A stretch of 64,000 bases of DNA from a virus: the IMG/VR virus record IMGVR_UViG_3300046542_000168, positions 1 through 64,000 of that record. One strand, written 5' to 3'. Position numbers and translations under genes: made by a program. The notes beneath the pieces are model-generated. The model searched no databases. It was not told the origin of the DNA and saw nothing but the letters and a program-made list of their open reading frames with translations. Positions 47,724-56,554 of the stretch are shown here, one piece after another; within the stretch, counting starts at the first letter, position 1; each line of letters starts with the position of its first letter.

Positions 47724-48113
47724 TCAGCCCAGGATAGTTACCCAGCTCTCTACGGACTCATTACCCCACTTCGCTTTCCACTCTTTCAGAGTCTTGTGGT
47801 TGCCACCTTTCGTCTCGATGACTTCGCCGTTGTGCGGGTTTTTGTACTGCTTAACGTGACGCTGACGACGAGTAACGGAAGAGGATTTATCAGAAGCCTG
47901 CTTCGAAGACTTACCGCCGTGGCGACCGTCTGGGTCCATAATACCCAGGATGTCTTTCAACGACTTGCTATATTCGCCCATCAAGCTACGCAGCTTACCT
48001 TCGAATTCCAGTTCTTCTTGCAATTTACCGTCCGACTGGAGGGTAGCCATGCGGGCCTGGAGTTCTTTAATTGCGGCTTCTGTAGCGCGGTATTCAGCAA
48101 TAACTGACGACAT
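47724..48113 (-). CDS. mvaT: MvaT-family H-NS-type xenogeneic silencer
   Basis: 129 aa, close to P. aeruginosa MvaT (124 aa). N-terminal coiled coil for dimer and oligomer formation (EYRATEAAIKELQ ... ELEFEGKLRSLMGEYSKSL), a Ser/Lys/Arg linker, and the C-terminal AT-rich-DNA binding domain QYKNPHNGEVIETKGGN with HKTLKEWKAKWG. MvaT proteins coat AT-rich foreign DNA in Pseudomonas and repress it. The ATG at 48113 follows GGGGAA; the ATG 15 bases upstream has no such signal. It has its own promoter and terminator and runs opposite to the tRNAs. Confidence 0.95.
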   Translation of the reverse strand: MSSVIAEYRATEAAIKELQARMATLQSDGKLQEELEFEGKLRSLMGEYSKSLKDILGIMDPDGRHGGKSSKQASDKSSSVTRRQRHVKQYKNPHNGEVIETKGGNHKTLKEWKAKWGNESVESWVTILG

Positions 48114-48165
48114 ATTTGCGTTCCCCATGGGATGTCTGTGTGATGTGTCAGAGGATATACACGGC

Positions 48166-48194
48166 TTATTATTATGTAAAGCCCTTAGTGTAAA
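48166..48194 (-). promoter_or_regulatory. Promoter for mvaT
   Basis: On the minus strand: -35 TTTACA (plus 48189-48194), 17-bp spacer, -10 TAATAA (plus 48166-48171). The region is AT-rich, so MvaT could autoregulate here. Confidence 0.65.
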
Positions 48195-48207
48195 AGTTTT
48201 TTAAAAT

Positions 48208-48284
48208 CTCGCTGTAGCTCAGATCGGTAGAGCGCCTGCTTTGGGAGCAGGAGGCCGGGGGTTCGATGCCCTCCAGCGTGACCA
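48208..48284 (+). tRNA. tRNA-Pro (TGG)
   Basis: D-stem GCTC/GAGC, anticodon stem CCTGC/GCAGG with loop TTTGGGA, T-arm GGGGG-TTCGATG-CCCTC, CCA encoded and followed by TATT. Acceptor has one mismatch. Confidence 0.9.
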
Positions 48285-48299
48285 TATTAAGATGTAGTC

Positions 48300-48374
48300 G
48301 TGGGGCCGTGCTGCCTGGATGTAGCCATCAGGTTGTGACCCTGTTGTCGGAGTTCGAATCTCCACCTCACCCCA
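48300..48374 (+). tRNA. tRNA-His (GTG)
   Basis: Anticodon arm CAGG-TTGTGAC-CCTG, T-arm GGAG-TTCGAAT-CTCC, C at the discriminator opposite a 5' G as in bacterial tRNA-His, CCA encoded. Confidence 0.85.
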
Positions 48375-48379
48375 ATTTA

Positions 48380-48456
48380 GCGTGCTTCGTATAGCCAGGT
48401 TATTACCTCCGGCTTCCACCCGGATGACAACAGTTCGAATCTGTTAGCCCGCACCA
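48380..48456 (+). tRNA. tRNA-Gly (TCC)
   Basis: Acceptor GCGTGCT/AGCCCGC with one mismatch, anticodon stem TCCGG/CCGGA with loop CTTCCAC, T-loop TTCGAAT, CCA encoded. Confidence 0.9.
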
Positions 48457-48460
48457 ATTC

Positions 48461-48534
48461 GCTCGATTAGCTCAATGGGAGAGCAGAGCCCTTACAAGGC
48501 TTTTACGGTGGTTCGATTCCATCATTGAGCACCA
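48461..48534 (+). tRNA. tRNA-Val (TAC)
   Basis: Acceptor GCTCGAT/ATTGAGC, D-stem GCTC/GAGC, anticodon stem GAGCC/GGCTT with loop CTTACAA, T-loop TTCGATT, CCA then TATT. Last tRNA of the array. Confidence 0.93.
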
Positions 48535-48595
48535 TATTACGGATGAATGAGGTACATGCCCTCAGCCCTTACGGGTGCCGTAACCCCACCTCTGA

Positions 48596-48620
48596 AACCC
48601 AGCCCTCTGCTGGGTTTTTT
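48596..48620 (+). terminator. Strong terminator after the tRNA array
   Basis: AACCCAGC / GCTGGGTT with a 5-base loop running into six T residues. It separates the tRNA transcript from the virion genes that begin at 48638. Confidence 0.88.
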
Positions 48621-48637
48621 CGTTCCTGAGAAAAGAT

Positions 48638-49048
48638 ATGGCCGGAAACCCGAACCTACAAAAAGGTGGTGCCTCGCTGAATCCAGCAGGACGCCCGAAA
48701 GAAACCCCCGAACAGAAAGCCGCGAAGCTGAAGCAAAGTAAGCTGCGGAAGACTGAGAAAGCCCTACTTAACCTCAATGCGGCTGCCCTGGAGAACATCC
48801 GGCGAAGTGTAGAGGGTGAAGACATCGATAAAGAAGTGGTTAACACCAGTAAGTGGGTTGTAACGACAACTGTAACCGTTTCTAAGGCCGCAATGACCGA
48901 AGAGATGGAGTTGAACGGCCTGAAGGACAAAGCGGGCAGAGAGGCCCTAACAGAGGCCCAGGCAGATGAAGATGACGCCAGTGATGCTATCGCTGAGTTC
49001 TCGCTTCACATGCTCCCTACCCCAGCCCAGTTGAAAGGCGTTAAGTAA
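48638..49048 (+). CDS. DUF5681-like protein, possible terminase small subunit (136 aa)
   Basis: N-terminal KGGASLNPAGRPKETPEQKA is the GNP..GRP motif seen in DUF5681-type proteins near terminase genes. The rest is helical and acidic (EEMELNG ... DEDDASDAIAEFSLHML). The terminase large subunit lies 1.4 kb downstream, so a small-subunit role is possible, but no helix-turn-helix is evident. Confidence 0.6.
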   Translation: MAGNPNLQKGGASLNPAGRPKETPEQKAAKLKQSKLRKTEKALLNLNAAALENIRRSVEGEDIDKEVVNTSKWVVTTTVTVSKAAMTEEMELNGLKDKAGREALTEAQADEDDASDAIAEFSLHMLPTPAQLKGVK

Positions 49049-49338
49049 TGCCAGCAGGTTTACAAACCTGGGATGAATACGGACGCCTCCGATTAGATAC
49101 CAGTGTGCGTATGGCAAACATCGTTGGCCTAGTTTATACAAACGGGACAAACGGTAGTATTGCTACTGACACATCTAAGGGCACACCGTTCTTCTATGTA
49201 ACCCTTCCCTTCGACCCCTCCATTAGTACGCTTCTCCCGACTGTATATTTCAGTGGTAACACACTTATCTGGCAGTACATAGGCGGTACTGGGTATACCG
49301 CCCCAGTCGGTGTCTACATAACATATGGATTCTTTTAA
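49048..49338 (+). CDS. MPAG-type virion-associated protein, short copy (96 aa)
   Basis: Starts MPAGLQTWDEYGRLRLDT, a beginning shared with the following gene and common in small structural or tail-associated proteins of Pseudomonas phages. Beta-rich, Gly/Thr/Tyr-rich. TAATG overlap with the previous gene. Confidence 0.7.
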   Translation: MPAGLQTWDEYGRLRLDTSVRMANIVGLVYTNGTNGSIATDTSKGTPFFYVTLPFDPSISTLLPTVYFSGNTLIWQYIGGTGYTAPVGVYITYGFF

Positions 49339-49340
49339 CC

Positions 49341-50018
49341 ATGCCAGCAGGGTTTCAATCTATCAACGATAGCGGTACGGTCCAGATTGATGAAAACTAC
49401 TCGACTCTGACCCTTATCGCTGCACCGACGATCACAATCAATGGTGCAGGCCCAGGGTCAGCGTATCCTGGCACAATGTGGGCAAGTTACACGGTTAACA
49501 GCCCCAACCCCCAACTTTTTATCGGCAACACCTCCGGCGTATATGTAGCGGTTGTTAGCCGAACAAACCCCAGTGCTGGAGTCTGGACCTACACGTTCGC
49601 AGCAGGCGCTGCGGTTTCTGTACGGTTATTTATTTATTCACAAGCAGTAATGACTGCCGGTAACTGCGGAATGCAGGTATTTAATTCCGGTGGTGGACTC
49701 GTCTTCGATAGTTCTGCTCCATTCCTCCGTATGTCTGCGGTATATCAGATTGGTGGTGCAGCGGGCAGTAGCTCCTTCGGTATTCCGCAAGACGGTCGGG
49801 CCTACGCTGCCGCTCTCTCATATAGTCGGTGCTCGATCACTGGCCCAGGTGCTGGTTATTACTACTGGATGGCTGAGTGGATTAACGTCAGCGGGACCAC
49901 GATTACAACATCTACTCAGGGACCAATCTACCGGTTTCCTGCAAACAACCCGTATGCCTATCCCCCTCTTGCTAACGCACCCCCGCAAGTGTTGATGGTC
50001 GATGTGACATATATTTAA
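49341..50018 (+). CDS. MPAG-type virion-associated protein, long copy (225 aa)
   Basis: Starts MPAGFQSINDSGTVQIDENYSTL. Beta-strand-rich with many Gly, Ser, Tyr and Ala, resembling DUF6453-like phage proteins. Probably a surface or tail-associated protein. Paralogue of the upstream gene in its first 20 residues. Confidence 0.72.
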   Translation: MPAGFQSINDSGTVQIDENYSTLTLIAAPTITINGAGPGSAYPGTMWASYTVNSPNPQLFIGNTSGVYVAVVSRTNPSAGVWTYTFAAGAAVSVRLFIYSQAVMTAGNCGMQVFNSGGGLVFDSSAPFLRMSAVYQIGGAAGSSSFGIPQDGRAYAAALSYSRCSITGPGAGYYYWMAEWINVSGTTITTSTQGPIYRFPANNPYAYPPLANAPPQVLMVDVTYI

Positions 50019-50028
50019 AGGATTAATG

Positions 50029-50460
50029 ATGACCGAACAAGCAATCGCTGAAGTGGTGACTACCTCTGTAGTCAAGCCAACTAAAGCCACAAAGAAAGTA
50101 AAACTAGTCAAGCAGAAGATTACATTGTTCTCTGCTGACCCGATGACCCTTATCGCTAAGCTTGAGGAATACATCCTCGCAGGCGCTAAGGTAGACCCAA
50201 CGGAATTCTCCTACCTCAAGACACTGCCGATGCGAATTGGCCTGTACGTCGAAGGTCCGGCAGATAAAGACGACTGGTTGTGGAAGAGCGATGCCCACCT
50301 TAATTGCTTCGGCATTGATGTAGCAGAGTTCACATATGATGCAAAGGCTCTTGATGCCCTGGAGTGGAACGACTTCCGTAAAGTCTGTGCTGCTGTGGAC
50401 GTTAAAGGCCGGGACCGCGCCAAGATGACTAAAGAGTATCTGGCCGCGATTGCTGAATAA
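50029..50460 (+). CDS. Unknown protein upstream of terminase (143 aa)
   Basis: ATG at 50029, 6 bases after AAGGA. Lys-rich N-terminus and a C-terminal helical segment (WNDFRKVCAAVDVKGRDRAKMT). Its position just before the large subunit makes it a second candidate for the terminase small subunit. Confidence 0.6.
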   Translation: MTEQAIAEVVTTSVVKPTKATKKVKLVKQKITLFSADPMTLIAKLEEYILAGAKVDPTEFSYLKTLPMRIGLYVEGPADKDDWLWKSDAHLNCFGIDVAEFTYDAKALDALEWNDFRKVCAAVDVKGRDRAKMTKEYLAAIAE

Positions 50461-50469
50461 GGTTGACCT

Positions 50470-51975
50470 ATGGCCAATCCTCCATTTCAGCAGAAGAAGG
50501 AGCTGATTGGCCCCGCCTCAGCAAAGCAAGTAATGATGTTACAAGCCGCTGCATCTACCGCCGTTATCGGTGGAGCTGCTGGCTCTGGTAAAAGTCACAT
50601 TGCCCTTCTATTCCCTCTCAAGTACAAAGATGACCCCTACTTCCGTGGCGTTATCTTCCGTAAGACTACAGGCGAACTTCAAGACCTGTGGGACCGTGCT
50701 TGCGAGATGTATCCGAAGCTCTACCCGAAAGATGATCGCGGTAGAAGCCCCGTCAAGATCCACCAGCAGAAGATGCGTATTACCTTCCCTTCTGGTGCGA
50801 CTGTTTTATTCTCTTACCTCGATCACGAGAAAGATAAATACAAGCATCAGGGTAAGGAATACACCTTCATTCTTTTCGATGAAGCAACGCACTTCTCGCA
50901 AACTCAAATTGAATACCTACGTGGTCGTCTGCGTAGTTCCCGCTCTGAAAATCCAATTCAGATGATCCTCACGGCAAACCCGGACCCCGACTCAATTTTA
51001 TTTAACTGGGTTGAATGGTACTTGCACGAAGACGGGCTGCCTAATCTTGATAAAGATGGCGTTGTTCGTTACTACGTGATGGAAGGCGGTGAATACATCT
51101 GGGCAGACACTCGTGAGGAACTAGAGGCCATTCACGGCACCGGTCATGAAAGTGGTATCCAGTCGTTCACGTTCATCTCTGCAACGTGTTATGACAATCC
51201 CGTGTTGCTCTCCAACGACCCTTCATATCCGAGTCGGCTTAAAGCGAACAACGAAGTGGACGTGCAGCGGTTGCTATATGGTAACTGGAAAGTACGCCCT
51301 TCTGCTGCCGGGATTATGAAGCGTGAATGGTTCCACGAACTAGAGCAAGAGCCCGCCTGGACAGAGATTATCAAGTCGGTACGTGCGTTTGATTTCGCAG
51401 GTACGTTAAAGAGTGATTCAAACCCCAGCCCCGATTACACCGCTTGCGTGAAGATGTCACGACTCAAGAGCAGTACTTACCACATTCATGAAGTTCGCCG
51501 TACACGTATTCGTTACGGAGACTGGGTGAAGTGGATTCTACACTGCTGTGTCGATGATGGCCCGAAAGTCGATGTAATTATCCCTATCGACCCTAACCCT
51601 GCTGCCGCTGCTGCATCAATGATGCTGGCACGAACTCTCAGCGAACATGGGTTGTATGTTCGAAGGTTTAAAGCCTCCGGCAAAAAGATTGATCGTGCAA
51701 GGCCATTCGCCTCGATGCTGCTTAATGGTGGCGTCAGTATCTCTAAAGACTGTGCAGTCGATGAAGAGAACAAAATCAATTACGACAACACTTTCTATTT
51801 CAAAGAGTGCGAAGCATTCGATGGTGAAAAGAGGAAAGGCGAGAACGGTCACGACGATATGGTCGATGCCACTTCCGATGCCTTTATGGCCCTCGCTCAG
51901 AAAGCTGTTATCCCCAACGTTTCTCACGGATTGAAGCAATTCAATACCTCTTTCAGTAACCCATTCTCACGATAG
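50470..51975 (+). CDS. Terminase large subunit
   Basis: 501 aa. ATPase: Walker A GGAAGSGKS (34-42), Walker B FILFDEATH. Nuclease: FDFAGTL..SNPSPDYTACVK and C-terminal DMVDATSDAFMAL with the acidic metal ligands. It cuts and pumps phage DNA into proheads. The class resembles T4-like or P22/Sf6-type enzymes; mode of packaging cannot be read from the sequence. Confidence 0.95.
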   Translation: MANPPFQQKKELIGPASAKQVMMLQAAASTAVIGGAAGSGKSHIALLFPLKYKDDPYFRGVIFRKTTGELQDLWDRACEMYPKLYPKDDRGRSPVKIHQQKMRITFPSGATVLFSYLDHEKDKYKHQGKEYTFILFDEATHFSQTQIEYLRGRLRSSRSENPIQMILTANPDPDSILFNWVEWYLHEDGLPNLDKDGVVRYYVMEGGEYIWADTREELEAIHGTGHESGIQSFTFISATCYDNPVLLSNDPSYPSRLKANNEVDVQRLLYGNWKVRPSAAGIMKREWFHELEQEPAWTEIIKSVRAFDFAGTLKSDSNPSPDYTACVKMSRLKSSTYHIHEVRRTRIRYGDWVKWILHCCVDDGPKVDVIIPIDPNPAAAAASMMLARTLSEHGLYVRRFKASGKKIDRARPFASMLLNGGVSISKDCAVDEENKINYDNTFYFKECEAFDGEKRKGENGHDDMVDATSDAFMALAQKAVIPNVSHGLKQFNTSFSNPFSR

Positions 51976-51987
51976 TAGGGAACATGA

Positions 51988-53484
51988 ATGGACGAAGATA
52001 ATATCTCCCTGGAAACTGGGAGTAACGATACTCCTACGCTTACTATGGGTGAGATTGGCCGTTCTGGCTTGATCGTACTAGGTGGGAACATCTTCGAAGA
52101 GTGTCAGGATGAACTTCGGTGGCCACAAGCCGCTGAAACATATAAAGAGATGTCTAAAGACGCCTCTATTGCTGCCGCTCTCGATTATGTAGATAACAAA
52201 GTAGCCACAGCCGAGTGGGAAGTAAAGATCCCAGAAGGCTATGACGAAAAGCTCAAGACTCATGCAATCTTCCTGAAGCAATGCATGAACGATATGGAAC
52301 ACACATGGACCGACTTCATTAAGCAAGCTGCTTCTTTCGGTCGATATGGCTTCGCTCCTATCGAGAAGGTTTACCGCTACAGAGACAAGACAAAGGGAAG
52401 CAAGTACGGCGATATGCTGATTGCCCCCCGTAAGCTCGTTCTACGCTCCCAGGACTCTATTGATAGATGGAGATGGGGCACAAGCGGCAAAGACCTTCAG
52501 GGGTTCTACCAGAACGTCTGGAGCATGACATCCAACCCGATCAACAGTGAAGGTTGGGGCTACATTGATGGCCCACGCGAATTAGCACAGAAGTTTATCC
52601 CGCGTAAAAAGTTTCTCCTGTTCCGCCATAACCCACAGAAGGATAGCCCTACCGGCACATCCCCTCTGGCAAGTGTATGGCAAGCCTGGAAAATGAAGCA
52701 GGCATATCAAGAGGCTGAGGCCCTAGGTGCTGCTCAAGACGCAAACGCATTTAAGATCCTCTTCCTTCCGCCAGAGTATCTGGTATCGGACGCGGATGAA
52801 GATAAGAAAGAAGCCCTTAAGATTTTCCAGAAGGCTCTTTCAAACTCTCACAGAGCCCTGGAATCAGGAATCATCCTGCCTTACGTCACTGACGAACAAG
52901 GCAAGAAGATGTTCGACTTTGAAATTAAGAACATCGCCGGTACTTCCCGATATGACACTGACACCATTATTAATCGCTACAACCAAGAGATTCTTGTCGG
53001 CCTATTTGCCGACGTACTTGCTCTAGGAAGTGGTGGCGGTGGCGGTAGTTATTCACTCTCTGAATCGAAACTATCAGTTATCGACCTCGCTGTCCGGGCC
53101 CGCCTGGACGAGATTCGTAATCAGATCAACCACGACCTAGTTCGACAAATCTTCGAACTTAACGGATGGGACACTGAGGTAATGCCGTACTTCGAATACA
53201 GGCTACCAGAAGCAGTCAACTTAGAAGAACTAGGTAAGTTCATCCAGCGTGTTAAAGCGGTTGGTATGTTGCCTATTACTCCGAAAGTTGTGAACTGGGT
53301 ACTTAAGCTCGCTGAGATTCCTTATCAAGTTGATGAAGACGCCACTACAGAAGAACTTCTGAAGATGATGGGCGCCGATGAATCAGCATCTGGTGAGGGA
53401 ATGAAGGAAGGGTTGAGTTCGGGAACTGGCAAATCGTCGGGAGGAAGCGGTGACGCCTCTACCGGCAATAAAGAAAATGCCTAG
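51988..53484 (+). CDS. Portal protein
   Basis: 498 aa. Layout and segments match phage portal proteins: helical first third with the DNA-facing WEVKIPEGYDEKLKTH region, then TSPLASVWQAWKMKQAYQE and a long, Gly/Ser-rich acidic C-terminus. Followed directly by the capsid protease, as usual. Confidence 0.9.
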   Translation: MDEDNISLETGSNDTPTLTMGEIGRSGLIVLGGNIFEECQDELRWPQAAETYKEMSKDASIAAALDYVDNKVATAEWEVKIPEGYDEKLKTHAIFLKQCMNDMEHTWTDFIKQAASFGRYGFAPIEKVYRYRDKTKGSKYGDMLIAPRKLVLRSQDSIDRWRWGTSGKDLQGFYQNVWSMTSNPINSEGWGYIDGPRELAQKFIPRKKFLLFRHNPQKDSPTGTSPLASVWQAWKMKQAYQEAEALGAAQDANAFKILFLPPEYLVSDADEDKKEALKIFQKALSNSHRALESGIILPYVTDEQGKKMFDFEIKNIAGTSRYDTDTIINRYNQEILVGLFADVLALGSGGGGGSYSLSESKLSVIDLAVRARLDEIRNQINHDLVRQIFELNGWDTEVMPYFEYRLPEAVNLEELGKFIQRVKAVGMLPITPKVVNWVLKLAEIPYQVDEDATTEELLKMMGADESASGEGMKEGLSSGTGKSSGGSGDASTGNKENA

Positions 53485-53492
53485 GAGTAGAG

Positions 53493-54887
53493 ATGGCTCA
53501 CACCCTTATTAGACTCAGGGAGAAGTATTACAACACTCCCCTGTTGGTAGACACAGAGACATTTAACTCTGTGATGTCCTACCTAGATACACGCAACGAC
53601 GGCAATGTAGAAATTAACGCTCGAAGCGGAGAGGACGAAAGCGGGCATTCCCGCATCCTCTACAACGAAGATACACAGACCGCTGTTATGCACATTGAAG
53701 GTCCACTGACATATCGTCCAGTTACTTTCATGGGCTTCGACTGCGGCGGAACTAACTACACCGATCTAAAGCAAGATGTTGAAACGGCCATTGATATGGG
53801 CGCCAAGACAATTGCCTGGATGGTAGATAGTGGTGGTGGTGAAGCACATCAGATGTCGGACTCTGCGAAGTACATTCGCAAGCTACTTGATGAAAGTGGT
53901 GTTCGACTCCTGGCGTATGTAGATGGCCGGTCGGCCTCTGCTGCTTACGGCCTTACAGCTATCGCTGATGAAATCATTGCCTCACGAGATTCCGAACTAG
54001 GAAGCATCGGGGTACTTGTTCAACTCATCAACGATTCCCAGGCCATGAAGAAAGAAGGCTATGAACGCACGTTCATTACTGCCGGTGACGACAAGATCCC
54101 GTTTGCCGAAGATGGAAGTTGGCGTGAAGGATTCTTAGCTGATCTTCAGAAAAAAGTAGACATCACCTACAAAGACTTTACCGAGCATGTTGCTGACCAC
54201 AGAGGCATCTCAGTAGAAACAGTTAAGTCCACTCAAGCACGAATGTTCTTTGCAACAGATGCTATCGGGTTGGGCCTCGCTGACAAAGTAATGACTCCTG
54301 AAGAGTTCTATACATATCTGGCTGATGAAGCCCAATCAAACATGAGTGGAAACGCTGTGTTCAAACCACGCATTTTTAAATCTATGTCCGCACAGGATGA
54401 CCCTATGAAACTAGCTGAACTGGAAGCTCAACTTACCGAGCTGACAACTAAACTAGCCGACGCCGAAGCAACTATCGCTGCAAGCGTAGAAGCTAACACA
54501 TCAGCCGCTCAGGCTGTTGTCGAGGCTCTGGCAACTAATGAAACTCTGGCTTCGCAACTACTGGCTGCTCAAGACGAACTAACTTCGCTTAAAGCAGAGA
54601 AAGCAGAAGCTGCTCTAGCCTCTCGTAAAGCTTCCCTACTTGCTGCTGCTGTTCCGGCTGATCGTGTTGAAGGAATGATGACAAGTCTGTCGTCGCTTGA
54701 TGACGCAACCTTCCAGACTGTAGTTGATGGCTTCGCTGCCACTAAAGCAACTGTAGAACAATCTGCACTTATGACCGAACTAGGTCAAGACGCAGAAGTT
54801 GAAGCTCCTGCAAAAGCAACTGCTGATGCTGACGCAGCAGACGCTGCAACTCGTGCCGCTATCGCTCGTCGCGCTAACCGCAAGTAA
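53493..54887 (+). CDS. S49-family head protease with C-terminal scaffold
   Basis: 464 aa. The first 290 residues match SppA/lambda C-type proteases: MVDSGGGE, SRDSELGSIGVL and DGRSASAAYG with the nucleophilic Ser; a later KKEGYERTFITAG contains the probable Lys partner. The last 170 residues are Ala/Glu/Lys/Leu coiled coil. An internal ATG at 54405 has AGGA at 8 bases, as for the lambda Nu3 scaffold nested in gene C. Confidence 0.9.
   Translation: MAHTLIRLREKYYNTPLLVDTETFNSVMSYLDTRNDGNVEINARSGEDESGHSRILYNEDTQTAVMHIEGPLTYRPVTFMGFDCGGTNYTDLKQDVETAIDMGAKTIAWMVDSGGGEAHQMSDSAKYIRKLLDESGVRLLAYVDGRSASAAYGLTAIADEIIASRDSELGSIGVLVQLINDSQAMKKEGYERTFITAGDDKIPFAEDGSWREGFLADLQKKVDITYKDFTEHVADHRGISVETVKSTQARMFFATDAIGLGLADKVMTPEEFYTYLADEAQSNMSGNAVFKPRIFKSMSAQDDPMKLAELEAQLTELTTKLADAEATIAASVEANTSAAQAVVEALATNETLASQLLAAQDELTSLKAEKAEAALASRKASLLAAAVPADRVEGMMTSLSSLDDATFQTVVDGFAATKATVEQSALMTELGQDAEVEAPAKATADADAADAATRAAIARRANRK
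54405..54887 (+). CDS. Probable nested scaffolding protein (Nu3-like)
   Basis: In-frame ATG at 54405 with AGGATGACCCT upstream would yield about 160 residues of Ala/Glu/Leu/Lys coiled coil, matching the size and style of lambda Nu3. Expression from an internal start is inferred by analogy. Confidence 0.55.
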   Translation: MKLAELEAQLTELTTKLADAEATIAASVEANTSAAQAVVEALATNETLASQLLAAQDELTSLKAEKAEAALASRKASLLAAAVPADRVEGMMTSLSSLDDATFQTVVDGFAATKATVEQSALMTELGQDAEVEAPAKATADADAADAATRAAIARRANRK

Positions 54888-54914
54888 TTACCCCCCGAAC
54901 TTTAAGGAATAAAA

Positions 54915-55367
54915 ATGCCATTCCAAGCTATGCCTGTGCGTGAAAAACGCCTATCTGACCTAGTTGTTTTCGAAGGTTTCGAACCAACAGTTGGTTATAA
55001 CCGTCGTGACATTAACGTCACCCCTCCTGCCGCTAGTGCTCCAGTAAAACTAGGGACCATCGTGTTCCGTGCTAAATCGACTGACGAAGCTGCTCCATTC
55101 GCAGTAGTTGCGGCTGTTGGTGACATTGCTCTGACTAACGAGTACGCAGTCGTTATTGGCGACCACTACGGCTACAAGCCTTCATTTGTTCCTGCCGCTA
55201 TTGCTGCTGGCAAGTTCAACTCGATTGGTTACACAAGTGGTCCGATGAAAATCAAAGACTACCTGCCTAAACAAATCCACTCCGCCCTCAACCCTACTCA
55301 GTTTGCTGCCCTGGCACAAGCACTAGAGAAGCAGGGCATCGTCGTAGTTGACCACGTAATCGTTTGA
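54915..55367 (+). CDS. Head decoration protein (lambda gpD-like)
   Basis: 150 aa, between the protease and the major capsid gene, where gpD-type proteins sit. Gly/Ala/Val-rich with a YNRRDINVT segment and an ALAQALEKQGIV end. It would cap the trimer positions of the expanded head. Confidence 0.78.
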   Translation: MPFQAMPVREKRLSDLVVFEGFEPTVGYNRRDINVTPPAASAPVKLGTIVFRAKSTDEAAPFAVVAAVGDIALTNEYAVVIGDHYGYKPSFVPAAIAAGKFNSIGYTSGPMKIKDYLPKQIHSALNPTQFAALAQALEKQGIVVVDHVIV

Positions 55368-55417
55368 TTACGTGTTTCACCACAACTAACTAATATCATA
55401 GGACATAGAGACTTATT

Positions 55418-56503
55418 ATGGGTATCACTCTTAACCGTAACAACCTTGGTAAGGTTGTTGACCGTACCGACGTACTGGTAGATGTACCGTACACAGCGGA
55501 CATCACCGAAGCACTGGGTCTGTTTACTGACCACTACAGCACACAGAAGACTGTTGAAATTGTTCGTAAGAGCAGCAACCAACAAATTCTGACCGACAGC
55601 AACTGGGATAGTGGCCGTGGGCAAACACTGACTGTAGAACCAACTCGTGAATTCGTTCACGCTAGCATCCCGCACATCAGTGCATCGGACGCTATCTACC
55701 CGCACGACCTAGACGGCGTAGTGCAGATCGACGACAGCGTTGAAATCATGAATCTCGCTCAGGTAGCGGACATTCGTGCAGAGAAGATGCTGACTCTGAA
55801 AGATGCTCACAACCTGACTCAGGTTGCAGCTCGTTTCCAACTTCTGCGTGACGGTACTGTTTACGCACCGAACAAAACCCTGCGTACAAGCTACGGCGAC
55901 ACCATCAACTTCTACACAGAGTTCGGTGTTACACGTCAGTCTATCGCAATGGACTTCGGCAACACAGTAGACCCGCGTGCTCAGTCCCGCGAAGTACTGG
56001 CCAACCTGCGTAAAGACCTGCGTGGAACAACTGGCGCCCTTCGTGGTGTAGTTGCACTAGTAGGTAGCGAGTTCTTCACCAAGGTGATTATGAACCCGTA
56101 TGTAACAGAAATGCTTAAGAGCCTGCCGACTTCCCAGTCCCTGGCAACTCTTCTGGGTGTTAATGCTGATGACCCGCGCTTCGCTGGTCTGAATGAGCGT
56201 TTCCCTAGCATCAGCCTGTTCGGTATCACCTATGTAGACGTAGGTGTTTCGGGTTACGACGTAGGGAACTCTTTCGTTCCGTTCGTTGCTGATGACGAAG
56301 GTATTCTGCTGCCAGTAGGTCTGACCAACTTGGCGAAGACTTACTACGCTCCAGCTAACCGCTTCAGCTCGGTTAACAAGAAGTCGCAAGGTAGCTACTG
56401 GTTCGAATCCGCTTCTGACCAGAAGATCACCATCGACACAGAACAGAACTTCATGAACGCCCTGCTATGGCCAGCGGCTGTGAAGACTCTGACCCTGGCG
56501 TAA
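55418..56503 (+). CDS. Major capsid protein (lambda gpE-like)
   Basis: 361 aa. It follows protease and decoration genes and shows the gpE-type pattern (N-terminal strand, VDVPYTADITEALGLF, later FESASDQKITIDTEQNFMNALLWPAAVKTLTL). Highly expressed style of codons; RBS AGGAC upstream of ATG. A GGGGCGG hairpin follows. Confidence 0.9.
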   Translation: MGITLNRNNLGKVVDRTDVLVDVPYTADITEALGLFTDHYSTQKTVEIVRKSSNQQILTDSNWDSGRGQTLTVEPTREFVHASIPHISASDAIYPHDLDGVVQIDDSVEIMNLAQVADIRAEKMLTLKDAHNLTQVAARFQLLRDGTVYAPNKTLRTSYGDTINFYTEFGVTRQSIAMDFGNTVDPRAQSREVLANLRKDLRGTTGALRGVVALVGSEFFTKVIMNPYVTEMLKSLPTSQSLATLLGVNADDPRFAGLNERFPSISLFGITYVDVGVSGYDVGNSFVPFVADDEGILLPVGLTNLAKTYYAPANRFSSVNKKSQGSYWFESASDQKITIDTEQNFMNALLWPAAVKTLTLA

Positions 56504-56510
56504 TTGAACT

Positions 56511-56531
56511 GGGGCGGTCTTGTGCCGCCCC
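56511..56531 (+). other. Hairpin after the major capsid gene
   Basis: GGGGCGG / CCGCCCC stem with a 7-base loop, no T-tract. The same arm occurs at 23465 behind the SSB-like gene. Confidence 0.5.
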
Positions 56532-56554
56532 ATTCTGCCTTCTAGGAGAAGTAT

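Noticed and set aside
49818-50298. Minus-strand frames opposite the virion genes
   Set aside because: No ribosome-binding site, antisense to well-supported structural genes.
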